From SVTX01 sp045660325 (lineage in GTDB: Bacteria > Bacillota > Clostridia > Oscillospirales > CAG-272): 64,000 nucleotides of DNA. This document shows, in pieces, positions 1 to 7,643 of the stretch (positions are counted from its first letter, which is position 1; each line of letters opens with the position of its first letter). Location: assembly GCA_045660325.1 (NCBI GenBank), contig JAZRDO010000034.1:1-64000 (forward strand), read 5' to 3'. A model generated the notes under the pieces. The model did no database searches, had not been told where the DNA came from, and saw nothing but the letters and a program-made list of their open reading frames with translations. A program made the translations under genes and the position numbers.

Positions 1-65
1 CCGATCAAAAAGGTTGGTATGTAATCGATAAAAAGCTCTTTTTTACTGATTTTTTTCAAAAACAT
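1..65 (-). CDS. N-terminus of an unidentified protein, cut by the left window edge
   Basis: An ATG on the minus strand at 65-63 opens a frame that runs off the left edge with no stop in its first 21 codons (begins MFLKKISKKELF, then IDYIPTFLI). A GGAG at 75-72 lies 6 nt upstream, and a good promoter lies 30-60 nt upstream, so this is very likely a real start. The basic start followed by hydrophobic residues could be the beginning of a membrane protein, but too little is visible to name a family. Confidence 0.6.
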   Translation of the reverse strand, partial: MFLKKISKKELFIDYIPTFLI

Positions 66-96
66 ATTTTTCTCCGTTCAAATTCAAATCGTCTTA

Positions 97-125
97 ATTA
101 TACACTCAAATCTCCCGAAAATCAA
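97..125 (-). promoter_or_regulatory. sigma-A promoter for the gene cut by the left edge
   Basis: On the minus strand TTGATT (125-120), a 17-nt spacer and TATAAT (102-97). The -10 is 31 nt before the ATG at 65. Confidence 0.65.
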
Positions 126-182
126 TAGATTTTAAATACAAATATAATCGCGCAATGTCCTTTTTTTACAGTCACATACACA

Positions 183-207
183 AAAGCGGTGCCAAGCACC
201 GCTTTTT
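183..207 (-). terminator. rho-independent terminator after the SGNH hydrolase gene
   Basis: The hairpin AGCGGTGC-CAA-GCACCGCT sits between an A-run on the left and a T-run on the right. Read leftward it lies 35 nt after the stop of the SGNH gene and ends in a U-run, so it closes the GH39-SGNH unit. Confidence 0.8.
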
Positions 208-241
208 CTCTTAATTTCATAGCTTGACCGTTCCCTAAAAA

Positions 242-862
242 TCACAGCAAGACTTCGGCAATCTGATCGCAGATAGCAGCCATTCCCTTGGCTGAGGGAT
301 GGTTATTTACCTTATCGACATCGTGAAGTCTGACGAATTTTACACCGAAGGCTTTCGCCGCCGTCTCAAAGCAATCCTGTATTTCCTCTTTGATTCCGGT
401 GTTGATAATAAGCACGATCTCGGTGTCGGGCAGATCGGTCTTTAAAGTGTATGCAAAATAGCAGATTGCGGGCAGAACGTTGAAAAGATCGTCATCCACC
501 CAATCCGAAAGCTTTACCTCCCCGAGAGGAGCATCAGCCCAGCTGTCGTTCGTCGCGCCGAAAACAAAAACGGTGTCGATCTGATTCTTTTCAAAAAATC
601 CCGCGTTTTTCAGCTCTCTGTACCGAGCGATAAAGGAGCCGAAGGTAACGCATTTGGTACCGTTATACCCCGTATATCCGAGAGGAGAACCCGACCAGCT
701 GTTGTTTTGTATCCAATTGATATCTGCGATCTTGCCAAGCTTTCCCCACCAGGTCTTCTCCACACCGTCAACGTCAGCGGCAGGATAATAGGTGGGATAT
801 CCGCTCGGGATATATCCCGCGTATGTTGAATAGCTGTCTCCAAAAATCACACAGTTTTTCAT
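242..862 (-). CDS. SGNH/GDSL-family hydrolase (esterase-like)
   Basis: A 206-residue single-domain SGNH hydrolase. Block I is FGDSYS with the predicted nucleophile Ser10; block II is NNSWSGSP (the Gly/Asn oxyanion region); block III is GATNDSW; block V is VNNHPSAKGM with the catalytic His. No signal peptide is visible, so the enzyme is probably cytoplasmic. Members of this family remove acyl groups from carbohydrates or lipids. The gene starts 38 nt after the stop of a GH39 glycosidase on the same strand, so a carbohydrate esterase acting on xylan- or glycan-derived oligosaccharides is a reasonable inference; the substrate is not shown by sequence. A GGGGGA lies 12 nt before the ATG, which is rather far. 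Confidence 0.85.
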   Translation of the reverse strand: MKNCVIFGDSYSTYAGYIPSGYPTYYPAADVDGVEKTWWGKLGKIADINWIQNNSWSGSPLGYTGYNGTKCVTFGSFIARYRELKNAGFFEKNQIDTVFVFGATNDSWADAPLGEVKLSDWVDDDLFNVLPAICYFAYTLKTDLPDTEIVLIINTGIKEEIQDCFETAAKAFGVKFVRLHDVDKVNNHPSAKGMAAICDQIAEVLL

Positions 863-900
863 ATTCTCATAAGTTCCCCCTTGTCTTTCGTTGCTCGGAC

Positions 901-2256
901 TTAAAGTGCGATTATCTTAATAAGATATGTATCGAAAAGCTTCATATCAAGATTGAGTGCAAAGCTTTCAGCAGTAAAGATCTCCTCGCGCACAAGCGTC
1001 GCATCGTGGTCGTCGTCAAGTAGATAATACTCAACACGAACACCCTTCTCGCTCTTAACGTTCTCAAAAGCGACCTTAACAGACTCCGCGGGAGTTTCGT
1101 CGTTGTCGTTGAAGTGAGTGATCATTACCGCGCTGTCGCGTCCGTTAGTCGCCGCGCAGGAATAAACACTTCCAACCTTCGCGTCTGCCTTCACCCAAGT
1201 GCCCAGCTTTGGCAGCTCCTTTACCATATAGAAGGTATAATAGGGCTTCAGGGGGTCAAGCGTGTCGGTGTCAAAGAGACCGCACCAGTTGCTGGGACGG
1301 GCATCATAATACATCAGCATATCGATGTCGCTCGCCTGTGCCATGCACATGCAGCCCGCGATAAAGGACGCACCCTTGATCTTTTTGCTCATTCTGCGGG
1401 AGTATTTGTATCTCTCGCCCATCCACTCGCAGACGTAATTCCACTCGTTGTAGTGAAGCTCGGGTCTCTCGCCGTTCTCGCCGATAAGTCCCGACACGCG
1501 CAGAGTCTCCATAGCGCAGTCGGAAAGCTCCTTAACAACGGTAGGGGTCTTCATATATCCGTGGAAGGAATAGAAATCAAGGGGGATATTCCTCTCCTTG
1601 ACCGCCTTCAAAAACGCCATCTTAAAGGGTGTTGCCCAAGAGCTTGTAAACGCGGGGCCGCCTATCTTCAAGTGTGGGAACTTGGATTTAAGATGCTTTG
1701 CGGCAATCTCGTAGAAGTCGATAAACTCTGACTCGGTTCCCTGCCAGCAGGGGTTTGAGCCGTCGCCGTTGCGACAATCGGGCTCGTTCCAGATCTCCCA
1801 ATATTCTATATCGTAATTGAATCCGTCAGCCCAGCCCTCGGTGTAGTGACGGATGATATGCTCACAGATCCTCGCCCACTTTTGAAAATCCTTGGGGGGA
1901 TGAGTTCCGTATTTGTATCCGTGCTCGATAGCCGCGCCGAGACGGTAAAAGGTCTTTGTGCCGACCGCTTCGGTGTTGGCGATATATGTGTCGGTCGGGC
2001 CGAAAACGTAGCTTGCAGGGTCGTTTTCATCGGCATCAAAGTTTTTGAAAATGCGATGAACGTCTACGGTATGCTCTCCGCCGTATCCCGTGTAAAATGC
2101 CGCGTCGTGATTTCTCGCGTAGGGTATCTCAAGAGCCTCGTAAGCGACGGAGTTTCCCGTACCGCGCTCCTTTGAGCCCGCAGGGCCGTTGTTGACTGCA
2201 TTGATTACTTTAATTTTTCCGCCGATGTTCAAAAAATCAAATTTTAATTCTGTCAT
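901..2256 (-). CDS. GH39-like glycoside hydrolase (beta-xylosidase family)
   Basis: A 451-residue protein resembling the GH39 clan-A barrel. Glu158 in EIWNEPD is the expected acid/base and Glu271 in HYNEWN the expected nucleophile, each at the usual position after strands 4 and 7; a short beta-sandwich follows from about residue 350. No signal peptide, so it probably cleaves imported oligosaccharides. The start is set at 2256: the ATG there has GAGGA 8 nt upstream, whereas the longer in-frame start at 2301 has no ribosome site. It is followed by the SGNH hydrolase, probably as one transcript ending at the terminator near 195. Family known activities are beta-xylosidase and alpha-iduronidase; which one applies is open. 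Confidence 0.85.
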   Translation of the reverse strand: MTELKFDFLNIGGKIKVINAVNNGPAGSKERGTGNSVAYEALEIPYARNHDAAFYTGYGGEHTVDVHRIFKNFDADENDPASYVFGPTDTYIANTEAVGTKTFYRLGAAIEHGYKYGTHPPKDFQKWARICEHIIRHYTEGWADGFNYDIEYWEIWNEPDCRNGDGSNPCWQGTESEFIDFYEIAAKHLKSKFPHLKIGGPAFTSSWATPFKMAFLKAVKERNIPLDFYSFHGYMKTPTVVKELSDCAMETLRVSGLIGENGERPELHYNEWNYVCEWMGERYKYSRRMSKKIKGASFIAGCMCMAQASDIDMLMYYDARPSNWCGLFDTDTLDPLKPYYTFYMVKELPKLGTWVKADAKVGSVYSCAATNGRDSAVMITHFNDNDETPAESVKVAFENVKSEKGVRVEYYLLDDDHDATLVREEIFTAESFALNLDMKLFDTYLIKIIAL

Positions 2257-2453
2257 GATCAATATCCTCAACTTTAAAACTTCGGTATTAAAATATAACA
2301 CCTTAAGGATAGTTTAGCACAAAAAGGTAACTTTTACAATACCCGAAAGCAAAAAACACACAACATTTTTTGCAAAAAAAGCACACCCCCCAAGCTTCGT
2401 TTTATGCAAAAGCGACAATAATAAAAAAAGTCGAATTTTTTTCAAAAAAAGTG

Positions 2454-2482
2454 TTGACAAACCCTATTTGTTGTGGTATAAT
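2454..2482 (+). promoter_or_regulatory. consensus sigma-A promoter of the tRNA operon
   Basis: TTGACA (2454-2459), 17-nt spacer, TATAAT (2477-2482): a perfect consensus, 32 nt before the first tRNA base. Confidence 0.9.
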
Positions 2483-2514
2483 ATCAAAGTCGTCAGCGAG
2501 CGACACTAAAATAC

Positions 2515-2589
2515 GCTGGTGTGGCTCAATGGCAGAGCAGCTGATTTGTAATCAGCAGGTTGTTGGTTCGACTCCGATCACCAGCTCCA
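2515..2589 (+). tRNA. tRNA-Thr (anticodon TGT)
   Basis: Acceptor GCTGGTG pairs with CACCAGC; the anticodon arm CTGAT-TTGTAAT-ATCAG carries TGT, and the T arm carries GGTTCGACTCC. The 3' CCA is encoded (2587-2589). The two tRNA genes are separated by only 3 nt and share the promoter at 2454. Confidence 0.95.
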
Positions 2590-2592
2590 TAT

Positions 2593-2677
2593 GGGGGATT
2601 TCCCGAGCGGCCAAAGGGGGCAGACTGTAAATCTGTTGTCACTGACTTCGGTGGTCCGAATCCACCATCCCCCACCA
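2593..2677 (+). tRNA. tRNA-Tyr (anticodon GTA)
   Basis: A class II tRNA with a long variable arm. Acceptor GGGGGAT pairs with ATCCCCC; the anticodon arm GCAGA-CTGTAAA-TCTGT carries GTA; the T arm is GGTGG-TCCGAAT-CCACC. CCA is encoded (2675-2677). The T-arm/3' end sequence recurs, with one inserted base, in the two repeats that follow. Confidence 0.95.
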
Positions 2678-2680
2678 AAA

Positions 2681-2712
2681 AACGCTGTAGGCATTAGCCT
2701 ACAGCGTTTTTT
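2681..2712 (+). terminator. terminator of the tRNA operon
   Basis: A 12-bp perfect hairpin (AACGCTGTAGGC, loop ATTA) followed by six T, 3 nt after the tRNA-Tyr CCA. Confidence 0.9.
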
Positions 2713-2723
2713 GCTGCGTGGTG

Positions 2724-2834
2724 CCACGATTCAGGACCACAGCAAATTGCCAAGCAATTTGCAACGTTTGCGATCAAAACACTTAGATTTAAAATATACG
2801 TTGTCGCAAACATGGTCCAGAATCCACCATCTTC
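2724..2834. repeat. structured repeat, copy A (111 bp)
   Basis: First of two 111-bp copies 145 bp apart. It folds as a three-way junction: an outer 12-bp stem with one mismatch (2728-2739 with 2813-2824), a hairpin GCAAATTGC-CAA-GCAATTTGC (2742-2762) and a second 8-bp stem GTTTGCGA/TCGCAAAC (2766-2773 with 2804-2811). A short hairpin and T-run follow at 2835-2857. No convincing coding frame. Confidence 0.8.
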
Positions 2835-2868
2835 GGCATTTGCCTATGGTCTTTTTTGCTGTTGGACG

Positions 2869-2979
2869 CCACGATTCAGGACCACAGTAAATTGCAAGGC
2901 AATTTGCCGCGTTTGTGCATTGATTACTTTGCTCAAAAAGATACATTGTCGCAAACATGGTCCAGAATCCACCATCTTC
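2869..2979. repeat. structured repeat, copy B (111 bp)
   Basis: Same length as copy A. All stem arms are kept (outer 2873-2884/2958-2969; hairpin 2887-2907; inner 2911-2918/2949-2956), while the loop 2919-2948 has diverged almost completely. Two of the three stem changes give G-T pairs, so folding is largely preserved. Confidence 0.8.
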
Positions 2980-3068
2980 ATATAAGGCTTGTGCCTTGAT
3001 TCCATATGCGGCAAAGCCGCAATACCATACCGCCTGTGGCGGGTTACATATAAGGCTTGCGCCTTTAT
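2979..3068. repeat. array of four short GC-rich hairpins
   Basis: Four 5-bp hairpins with 3-4 nt loops in 90 bp: AAGGC-TTGT-GCCTT (2984-2997), GCGGC-AAA-GCCGC (3008-3020), CCGCC-TGT-GGCGG (3030-3042), AAGGC-TTGC-GCCTT (3052-3065). The first and last sit in a 19-bp direct repeat with one mismatch (2979-2997, 3047-3065). This resembles REP-type intergenic repeats; the family is not identified. Confidence 0.7.
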
Positions 3069-3075
3069 TAAAAAC

Positions 3076-3103
3076 AAAAAAGAGTGGGAACCCACTCTTT
3101 TTT
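3076..3103 (-). terminator. terminator after the solute-binding lipoprotein gene
   Basis: AAAAAAGAGTGGG and its complement CCCACTCTTTTTT form a symmetric hairpin 15 nt beyond the stop at 3118 read leftward. It can also stop rightward transcription leaving the tRNA/repeat region. Confidence 0.8.
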
Positions 3104-3117
3104 GTTTTATGTTGATA

Positions 3118-4563
3118 TTACTTAATGTCCTGAAGGGACTTCATATCGTTTGTCGCTGCCTTACCGTGTCTTGCCCAGTAACCGTTGAGGTTATTTGTCT
3201 GGTCGATACCGAGAATGATTCTGGGGATCGCGTAGAGAAGAGCATCGAGAGGCTTTGTGGATGTAGTTGTGTTGGAGTAAGCCATAGCGAAATCGGAAAC
3301 CTGGCTGTCCCAAATTATGTCGAGCATATCAGCATCGTCCGGAACGTCGGAAACCTGCGCGCCGAGAAGCTTTTCATAGAAAGCAACTGTAACAGGCTTG
3401 CTGTAGTACTGGAGAAGCTCAAGTGTGTCGCTGATCATTTCAGGATCGCTTACAACGTCAATGTTGTAGGGAACTGCCATATAGCCGTTCCAGCTGAGAG
3501 AACGGTAATCCTGACCCTCTGTGAAGGTGGGGTAAGGAAGAACGCCGAACTTAACGTTTGTGCTCTTGAGGTCAACGAGGTTGTAAGAGCCCTGAAGCTC
3601 GAAAAGTGTACGGCCTGTCTTCATCTGAACCATCTTGGAGGAGTCTGTTGCGTCCTCGGACTTGTGCATGAAGGAATATTCAGCCTCGTAAAGCTCCTGA
3701 ACCTTATTGATGATCTGCTGAACTCTTGCTGTGTTGATGCAAAGCTCGTAAGCCTTTGTGTCCCTATTGTATCTGGAGATGTTTGCGCCGCAGGACTGGA
3801 GGAAGGAGCAAGCAGGAACCCACATACAGCCGGAGAGACCGTATCTGTCAGTTGCTTCAAGTCCGTCACCGTCGAGGTCCTCGTAAGCTGCGGAAGCGAG
3901 AGTGCCCATCATATCGAGTGTCCACTTCTTATCGTGAACGAGATCGTAGATGGTGTCGTTACCGAGAGTTGTTTTGCCGTACGTAGCAAGGAGGGACTTG
4001 TTGAATACAACCGTGTAAACGGAAGCGAGACAAAGGTCGCCGTATCCGAGAAGGTATTCGCCCTTGAACTTAACTGTGTCCATAAGCTCCTTGTTCCAAT
4101 AGCTTGCATCAAGGTTGATGGATTCGAAGTCAGCAAAATCGTAGAGGTAACCCTTTGTTGCAAAAGTAGCAACGCCGATGTTACAATGTGTAAGACAAAG
4201 CTGGTACGTGTTATCCTGAGAAGAAATGGAGGTTTCAAAGTCCGTAGAGTAGGAGTTGTAATCCTCAGTCTTCTTAGCAGTGATCTCGACGCCGATGTTT
4301 CTACCTACGTTGAGCTGTCGCTGGTAGATAGAGTCGTTCATCTCATTGTAAAGCTTTTCGGATGCGTACATATATTCAAAGGGCATAATGTCGTTCATAA
4401 CAAGATAATTGAACGTTTCGCCGTAGTTCTTCTCTTCAATAGGTGAATTGGGGTCAATTTCGGTGGTGGTTTGATTTCCACCGTCATTGTTACACGCAAT
4501 CAACGCTATGGGAAGCATGAATAATGCAAGCGCGAGAGACAAAAGTCGAATTGCTTTTTTCAT
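3118..4563 (-). CDS. extracellular solute-binding lipoprotein, ABC sugar-type
   Basis: A 481-residue lipoprotein: a signal peptide with lipobox LIAC (Cys24) and a large periplasmic-binding-type domain with the usual pattern of family 1 carbohydrate-binding proteins. It would capture a solute at the outer face of the membrane for an ABC importer. No permease or ATPase gene is adjacent, so it is an orphan here and probably works with a transporter encoded elsewhere. It has its own promoter (4646-4618), AAAGGA 9 nt before the ATG and its own terminator, hence a monocistronic unit. The substrate is unknown. Confidence 0.8.
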   Translation of the reverse strand: MKKAIRLLSLALALFMLPIALIACNNDGGNQTTTEIDPNSPIEEKNYGETFNYLVMNDIMPFEYMYASEKLYNEMNDSIYQRQLNVGRNIGVEITAKKTEDYNSYSTDFETSISSQDNTYQLCLTHCNIGVATFATKGYLYDFADFESINLDASYWNKELMDTVKFKGEYLLGYGDLCLASVYTVVFNKSLLATYGKTTLGNDTIYDLVHDKKWTLDMMGTLASAAYEDLDGDGLEATDRYGLSGCMWVPACSFLQSCGANISRYNRDTKAYELCINTARVQQIINKVQELYEAEYSFMHKSEDATDSSKMVQMKTGRTLFELQGSYNLVDLKSTNVKFGVLPYPTFTEGQDYRSLSWNGYMAVPYNIDVVSDPEMISDTLELLQYYSKPVTVAFYEKLLGAQVSDVPDDADMLDIIWDSQVSDFAMAYSNTTTSTKPLDALLYAIPRIILGIDQTNNLNGYWARHGKAATNDMKSLQDIK

Positions 4564-4617
4564 TATTGAGTGTCCTTTCTTTGATTGGTTATGCAGTGAG
4601 CATAATTTCTTAATTAT

Positions 4618-4646
4618 AATATACCACTCAATACTCCTTTTGTCAA
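4618..4646 (-). promoter_or_regulatory. sigma-A promoter of the solute-binding lipoprotein gene
   Basis: Minus strand TTGACA (4646-4641), 17-nt spacer, TATATT (4623-4618), 55 nt before the ATG. Confidence 0.8.
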
Positions 4647-4699
4647 GAGATTTTCCTATATAATAATATAAAAGTTTACAATTAAGACAGTCAAAATCA

Positions 4700-5272
4700 T
4701 CATGATTCCGTAACGGTTATGCTTTCTCCGGCAAGGAGGGGCTCAAAGCATGTATCGTCTGGAATATTGATCCTTATCCCCTCAATATGAAGGTATCTGA
4801 GAGAGGTGTAGTCGTAAGAGGATAGCGGTCGGTCAAGCGCGTCGTTCGTATGCGCCGAAACGAGTGTGTTCCCGTCTCTGAAGCCTGTGATAATCAGGGT
4901 GTGGTAGAAGTCTCCGCTTGAATCAGCGAGCTGAACGACGTCTCCCTCAAGCGCATTCTCGGCGCCCACCTCGATGCCGAACGGACCAACACCGCCGTTT
5001 TCCGCAATGAAAAGTGGATTTCCCGTAATAAAATCAAAGAAAAATTCCACGCTTGACCAAGCGGGCGCGCGATCCTCAGAGCTGACGTAATACCATCCGA
5101 AATCGGGAGTGAAATTCATCGTGCAGCTGCCTGCCAAAATGCACTGTGAAACGAAATTTGTGCAATCGCCTCCGCGTCCCGCAAAGTCAATGAACAGGGG
5201 ATTTCTTTCAAGTGCCCAACGCTTCGCGTACTGTACTGCGCGTACGCGGTTGTATTCCTTATAAGCTATCAT
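4700..5272 (-). CDS. amidase-domain protein (Amidase_6 type)
   Basis: A 190-residue protein matching the putative amidase domain of Firmicutes: an N-terminal YNRVRAVQYAKRWA helix, then GGDCTNFVSQCI with the expected catalytic Cys, and a late HTLIITGF segment with the expected His. Such domains resemble NlpC/CHAP-type Cys hydrolases and are found in cell-wall or spore-associated proteins. No signal peptide is present, so it may act inside the cell or in the sporulating mother cell. The start at 5272 is chosen because AAAGGA lies 6 nt upstream; the alternative ATG at 5287 contains that ribosome site. Single gene with no close partner on its strand. Confidence 0.75.
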   Translation of the reverse strand: MIAYKEYNRVRAVQYAKRWALERNPLFIDFAGRGGDCTNFVSQCILAGSCTMNFTPDFGWYYVSSEDRAPAWSSVEFFFDFITGNPLFIAENGGVGPFGIEVGAENALEGDVVQLADSSGDFYHTLIITGFRDGNTLVSAHTNDALDRPLSSYDYTSLRYLHIEGIRINIPDDTCFEPLLAGESITVTES

Positions 5273-5329
5273 AATTTGTCCTTTCATACGTAAAAAGTCA
5301 TCATTACAGTATACGCTGAAGCTCTTTTT

Positions 5330-5358
5330 TTGATTAACCGTATTTTGCTGTATATATT
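5330..5358 (+). promoter_or_regulatory. probable sigma-A promoter of rubrerythrin
   Basis: TTGATT (5330-5335), 17-nt spacer, TATATT (5353-5358), 53 nt before the ATG. Confidence 0.55.
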
Positions 5359-5411
5359 GGATTTGTCGGGAGAATAATTCGTATGAAATCTAATTAACAA
5401 AGGAGAAGAAA

Positions 5412-6002
5412 ATGGTAGATTTTCAGTCAAGCGAAACCAAAACCAATCTTATGCGCGCGTTTGCGGGAGAGTCTCAGGCGAGAAACCGATATACATTTGC
5501 GGCAGGTAAGGCGCGCGCCGACAAGCTTTATTTTGTAGAATACGTATTTAATTTTACCGCGGGGCAGGAGAAGGAGCATGCCGAGATATTCTATAATCAT
5601 CTTTTGTCCTGCGCGGGCAAAAATATCGAGATCGACGCGGCGTATCCGATAGACTTTACGGAAACTACAACCTCGCTTCTTCGCGCGGCGCACGACCACG
5701 AATACGAGGAGTATCAGGATATTTATAAGAGCTTTGGTGACAAGGCGAAGACGGAGGGCTATCTTGCCGTTGCGGATTCCTTTTATAAAATAGCCGAGAT
5801 CGAGAAAAAGCACGGAGATAGATTTGCCGCCTTAGCGGAGCTTATCGAGAGTGGAAGGATGTTTGTAAACGACGTTGAGTGCGGATGGTTTTGCCTTAAC
5901 TGCGGTCATGTCGTAAACGGAACAGCCGCGCCCGAAATGTGCCCCGTATGTCATCATGATAAGGGCTATTTTATCCGAGCGCAAATGCTCCTCAATATTT
6001 GA
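5412..6002 (+). CDS. rbr: rubrerythrin
   Basis: A 196-residue two-domain protein: a four-helix diiron domain with the ExxH ligand pairs (EKEHAEIF and EIEKKHGDRF), followed by a rubredoxin-like domain with CLNCGH and CPVCHH. Rubrerythrins reduce hydrogen peroxide in anaerobes using electrons from NADH via rubredoxin-type carriers. The length and domain order are those of classical rubrerythrin. AAAGGAG lies 6 nt before the ATG. It has its own promoter and no obvious operon partner; the following gene probably has a separate sporulation-type promoter. Confidence 0.93.
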   Translation: MVDFQSSETKTNLMRAFAGESQARNRYTFAAGKARADKLYFVEYVFNFTAGQEKEHAEIFYNHLLSCAGKNIEIDAAYPIDFTETTTSLLRAAHDHEYEEYQDIYKSFGDKAKTEGYLAVADSFYKIAEIEKKHGDRFAALAELIESGRMFVNDVECGWFCLNCGHVVNGTAAPEMCPVCHHDKGYFIRAQMLLNI

Positions 6003-6016
6003 CGGGGAATATTAAG

Positions 6017-6045
6017 TCATAAAAAATCTCTCGACGGCATATCAT
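6017..6045 (+). promoter_or_regulatory. possible sigma-E-type promoter of the SipL-like gene
   Basis: TCATAAA, a 14-nt spacer and CATATCAT. The mother-cell sigma-E consensus is KMATATT-N14/15-CATACAMT; the -35 matches 5 of 7 and the -10 6 of 8 with the right spacing. No sigma-A promoter is visible in this gap. Suggestive only. Confidence 0.35.
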
Positions 6046-6081
6046 TCTATGAATAAATATGCTATCGGAGGAGAGAGATAA

Positions 6082-7608
6082 ATGAATAATGCGAAAAACA
6101 GCACGATTATGTGCGAGCTTTCGGGAAAAAGCTTTTTCAGTGAAATATCGAAGGACATTTCGCTTCCCGATTATCAGCCTGAGATAAAGAGGCTTATTAA
6201 AATCACGGCAAATATATTACCGCCCAAAATGGATTTTGGTATGGACGACACGGTATTTTCGGGAAACATCGATTATTACGTGCTGTATCTCGGCTCGGAT
6301 AATCAGATGTACTGCGCGCCCGTATCCGATGAGTATTCGGTTAATATGCCACTTGATACACGGGAGATGGCGGACTCTTACAGCTGTCTTGCTGATATTA
6401 CCTGCGAGGGGATAAACGGCAGGGTCACCGCGCCGAGAAATCTTACTGTTCGCGTAAAGCTTAAAACCAATGCGAGGATCTTTGCAAATTTGCTTGTAAA
6501 CGATACCTTTTCCGACGGCGCGTGTGACGAAAGCATAAAGAAGCTTTGCGGTACGGTCAATTCATGCCAAGCGGAAAGAACGGTCTCCGAGCCCGTGCGA
6601 GTGACCGACGAGGTCATCCTTGATATGAGAGAGGGGGACGTGCGGGTAATATGCGCCGACGGACACGTTATGCTCTCCGAGGTCAAGGGCAATAATGATG
6701 AAATGTATATTCGCGGAGATACCTATATTAAGATTCTCGCGTGTCGGGAGGAGGTAGGCGCACCGTACGTTATTCAAAGAAAGCTCCCGATATTTGCAAG
6801 CATCCCGCTTCGGGGCGCGGACACGTCGGCCTCCCTGTATGCGAGGGGTAGCGTGAGTGAGCTCAGCGTTATCGTTGAGGATGGGCGAATCTCTCTTGAC
6901 GTCGGCGTGGTGTTTGACTGTATGAGCTTGAAGAACGCGCCCGTTTCCTACGTTAAGGATATGTATTCTACGGTATGCTCAACGCGTTGTGACTACAAGA
7001 AATATAAGGTAGTCAGTGAGTCGGGCGGTAACGCGTGCAATATTACTTCAAGTGAAACGCGAGCTCTTGATGAGGTGTCAGTCGATCCCGCATCCGTTAT
7101 AGCCGACGTATCCGCTACGTCCCGTGTTGATTCGGTTGAGTGCGACGGCTCACGTATGAAGGCATCGGGTACGGTCAAGTATAATCTTGCGCTTGAAAAT
7201 AACGGAGAATATTCGTCGAAGGAAATTGAGCTTCCTTTCACCTATACGTGCGAGTGCCGTGAGGATTGGGACAGCATCTTCCCGTCAAGCGAGGTTATAA
7301 GCACGAGGGGAAGAATCGATGGTGAGAGGATCTCTCTTGACAGCGAGCTTGCTTTGACCTTCAAGGCGTACCGTGAAAACGAAATTTCCGCGCTTGAGGC
7401 TATGCACTTTGGTGATGCTATATCGGAAGAGAAGTGCACCGTGGTGGTGTTCCCATCGGCTGACGACAGCGTCTGGAGTATTGCAAAAAAATACAATGCG
7501 CCGACCGAAAGGATCATTTCCTCAAATTCGGCTTTATCAAAGGTGAGCGACGTTCTTTCGCTTGACGATACGGGTGCGCTCTCGGGTGTTCATCATATAA
7601 TAATTTAA
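6082..7608 (+). CDS. SipL-like spore morphogenesis protein (DUF3794, degenerate LysM)
   Basis: A 508-residue protein, close in size to clostridial SipL. The first DUF3794 module is clear (LPDYQPEIKRLIKITA near residue 28, then GNIDYYVLYL); two weaker modules follow around 190-310 and 330-430. Residues about 455-485 (DDSVWSIAKKYNAPTERI) look like a LysM motif that has lost part of its consensus. SipL binds the SpoIVA ATPase and anchors the coat to the forespore; that role is transferred by similarity. GGAGG lies 10 nt before the ATG. The gene faces three unknown small genes and may be read from a sigma-E-like promoter. An alternative is another DUF3794 paralogue with a coat role. Confidence 0.75.
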   Translation: MNNAKNSTIMCELSGKSFFSEISKDISLPDYQPEIKRLIKITANILPPKMDFGMDDTVFSGNIDYYVLYLGSDNQMYCAPVSDEYSVNMPLDTREMADSYSCLADITCEGINGRVTAPRNLTVRVKLKTNARIFANLLVNDTFSDGACDESIKKLCGTVNSCQAERTVSEPVRVTDEVILDMREGDVRVICADGHVMLSEVKGNNDEMYIRGDTYIKILACREEVGAPYVIQRKLPIFASIPLRGADTSASLYARGSVSELSVIVEDGRISLDVGVVFDCMSLKNAPVSYVKDMYSTVCSTRCDYKKYKVVSESGGNACNITSSETRALDEVSVDPASVIADVSATSRVDSVECDGSRMKASGTVKYNLALENNGEYSSKEIELPFTYTCECREDWDSIFPSSEVISTRGRIDGERISLDSELALTFKAYRENEISALEAMHFGDAISEEKCTVVVFPSADDSVWSIAKKYNAPTERIISSNSALSKVSDVLSLDDTGALSGVHHIII

Positions 7609-7640
7609 AAAATCGGGCTGTTGGTCATCAACAGCCCGAT
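7607..7640 (-). terminator. terminator of the three small leftward genes
   Basis: A 12-bp stem (ATCGGGCTGTTG at 7612-7623 with 7629-7640). Read leftward it is followed by six U, just after the stop at 7644. Rightward it lacks a U-run. Confidence 0.75.
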
Positions 7641-7643
7641 AAA

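Noticed and set aside
2731..3095. Short minus-strand frames of 75-83 codons within the structured repeats
   Set aside because: They share peptides only because the repeats are copies; stems, not codons, are conserved and no ribosome site is present. Likely the source of spurious small-protein annotations.
2989..4446. A 485-codon frame on the plus strand opposite the solute-binding lipoprotein
   Set aside because: The minus-strand gene has a promoter, ribosome site, lipobox and terminator; the plus frame starts inside the hairpin array and has none of these.
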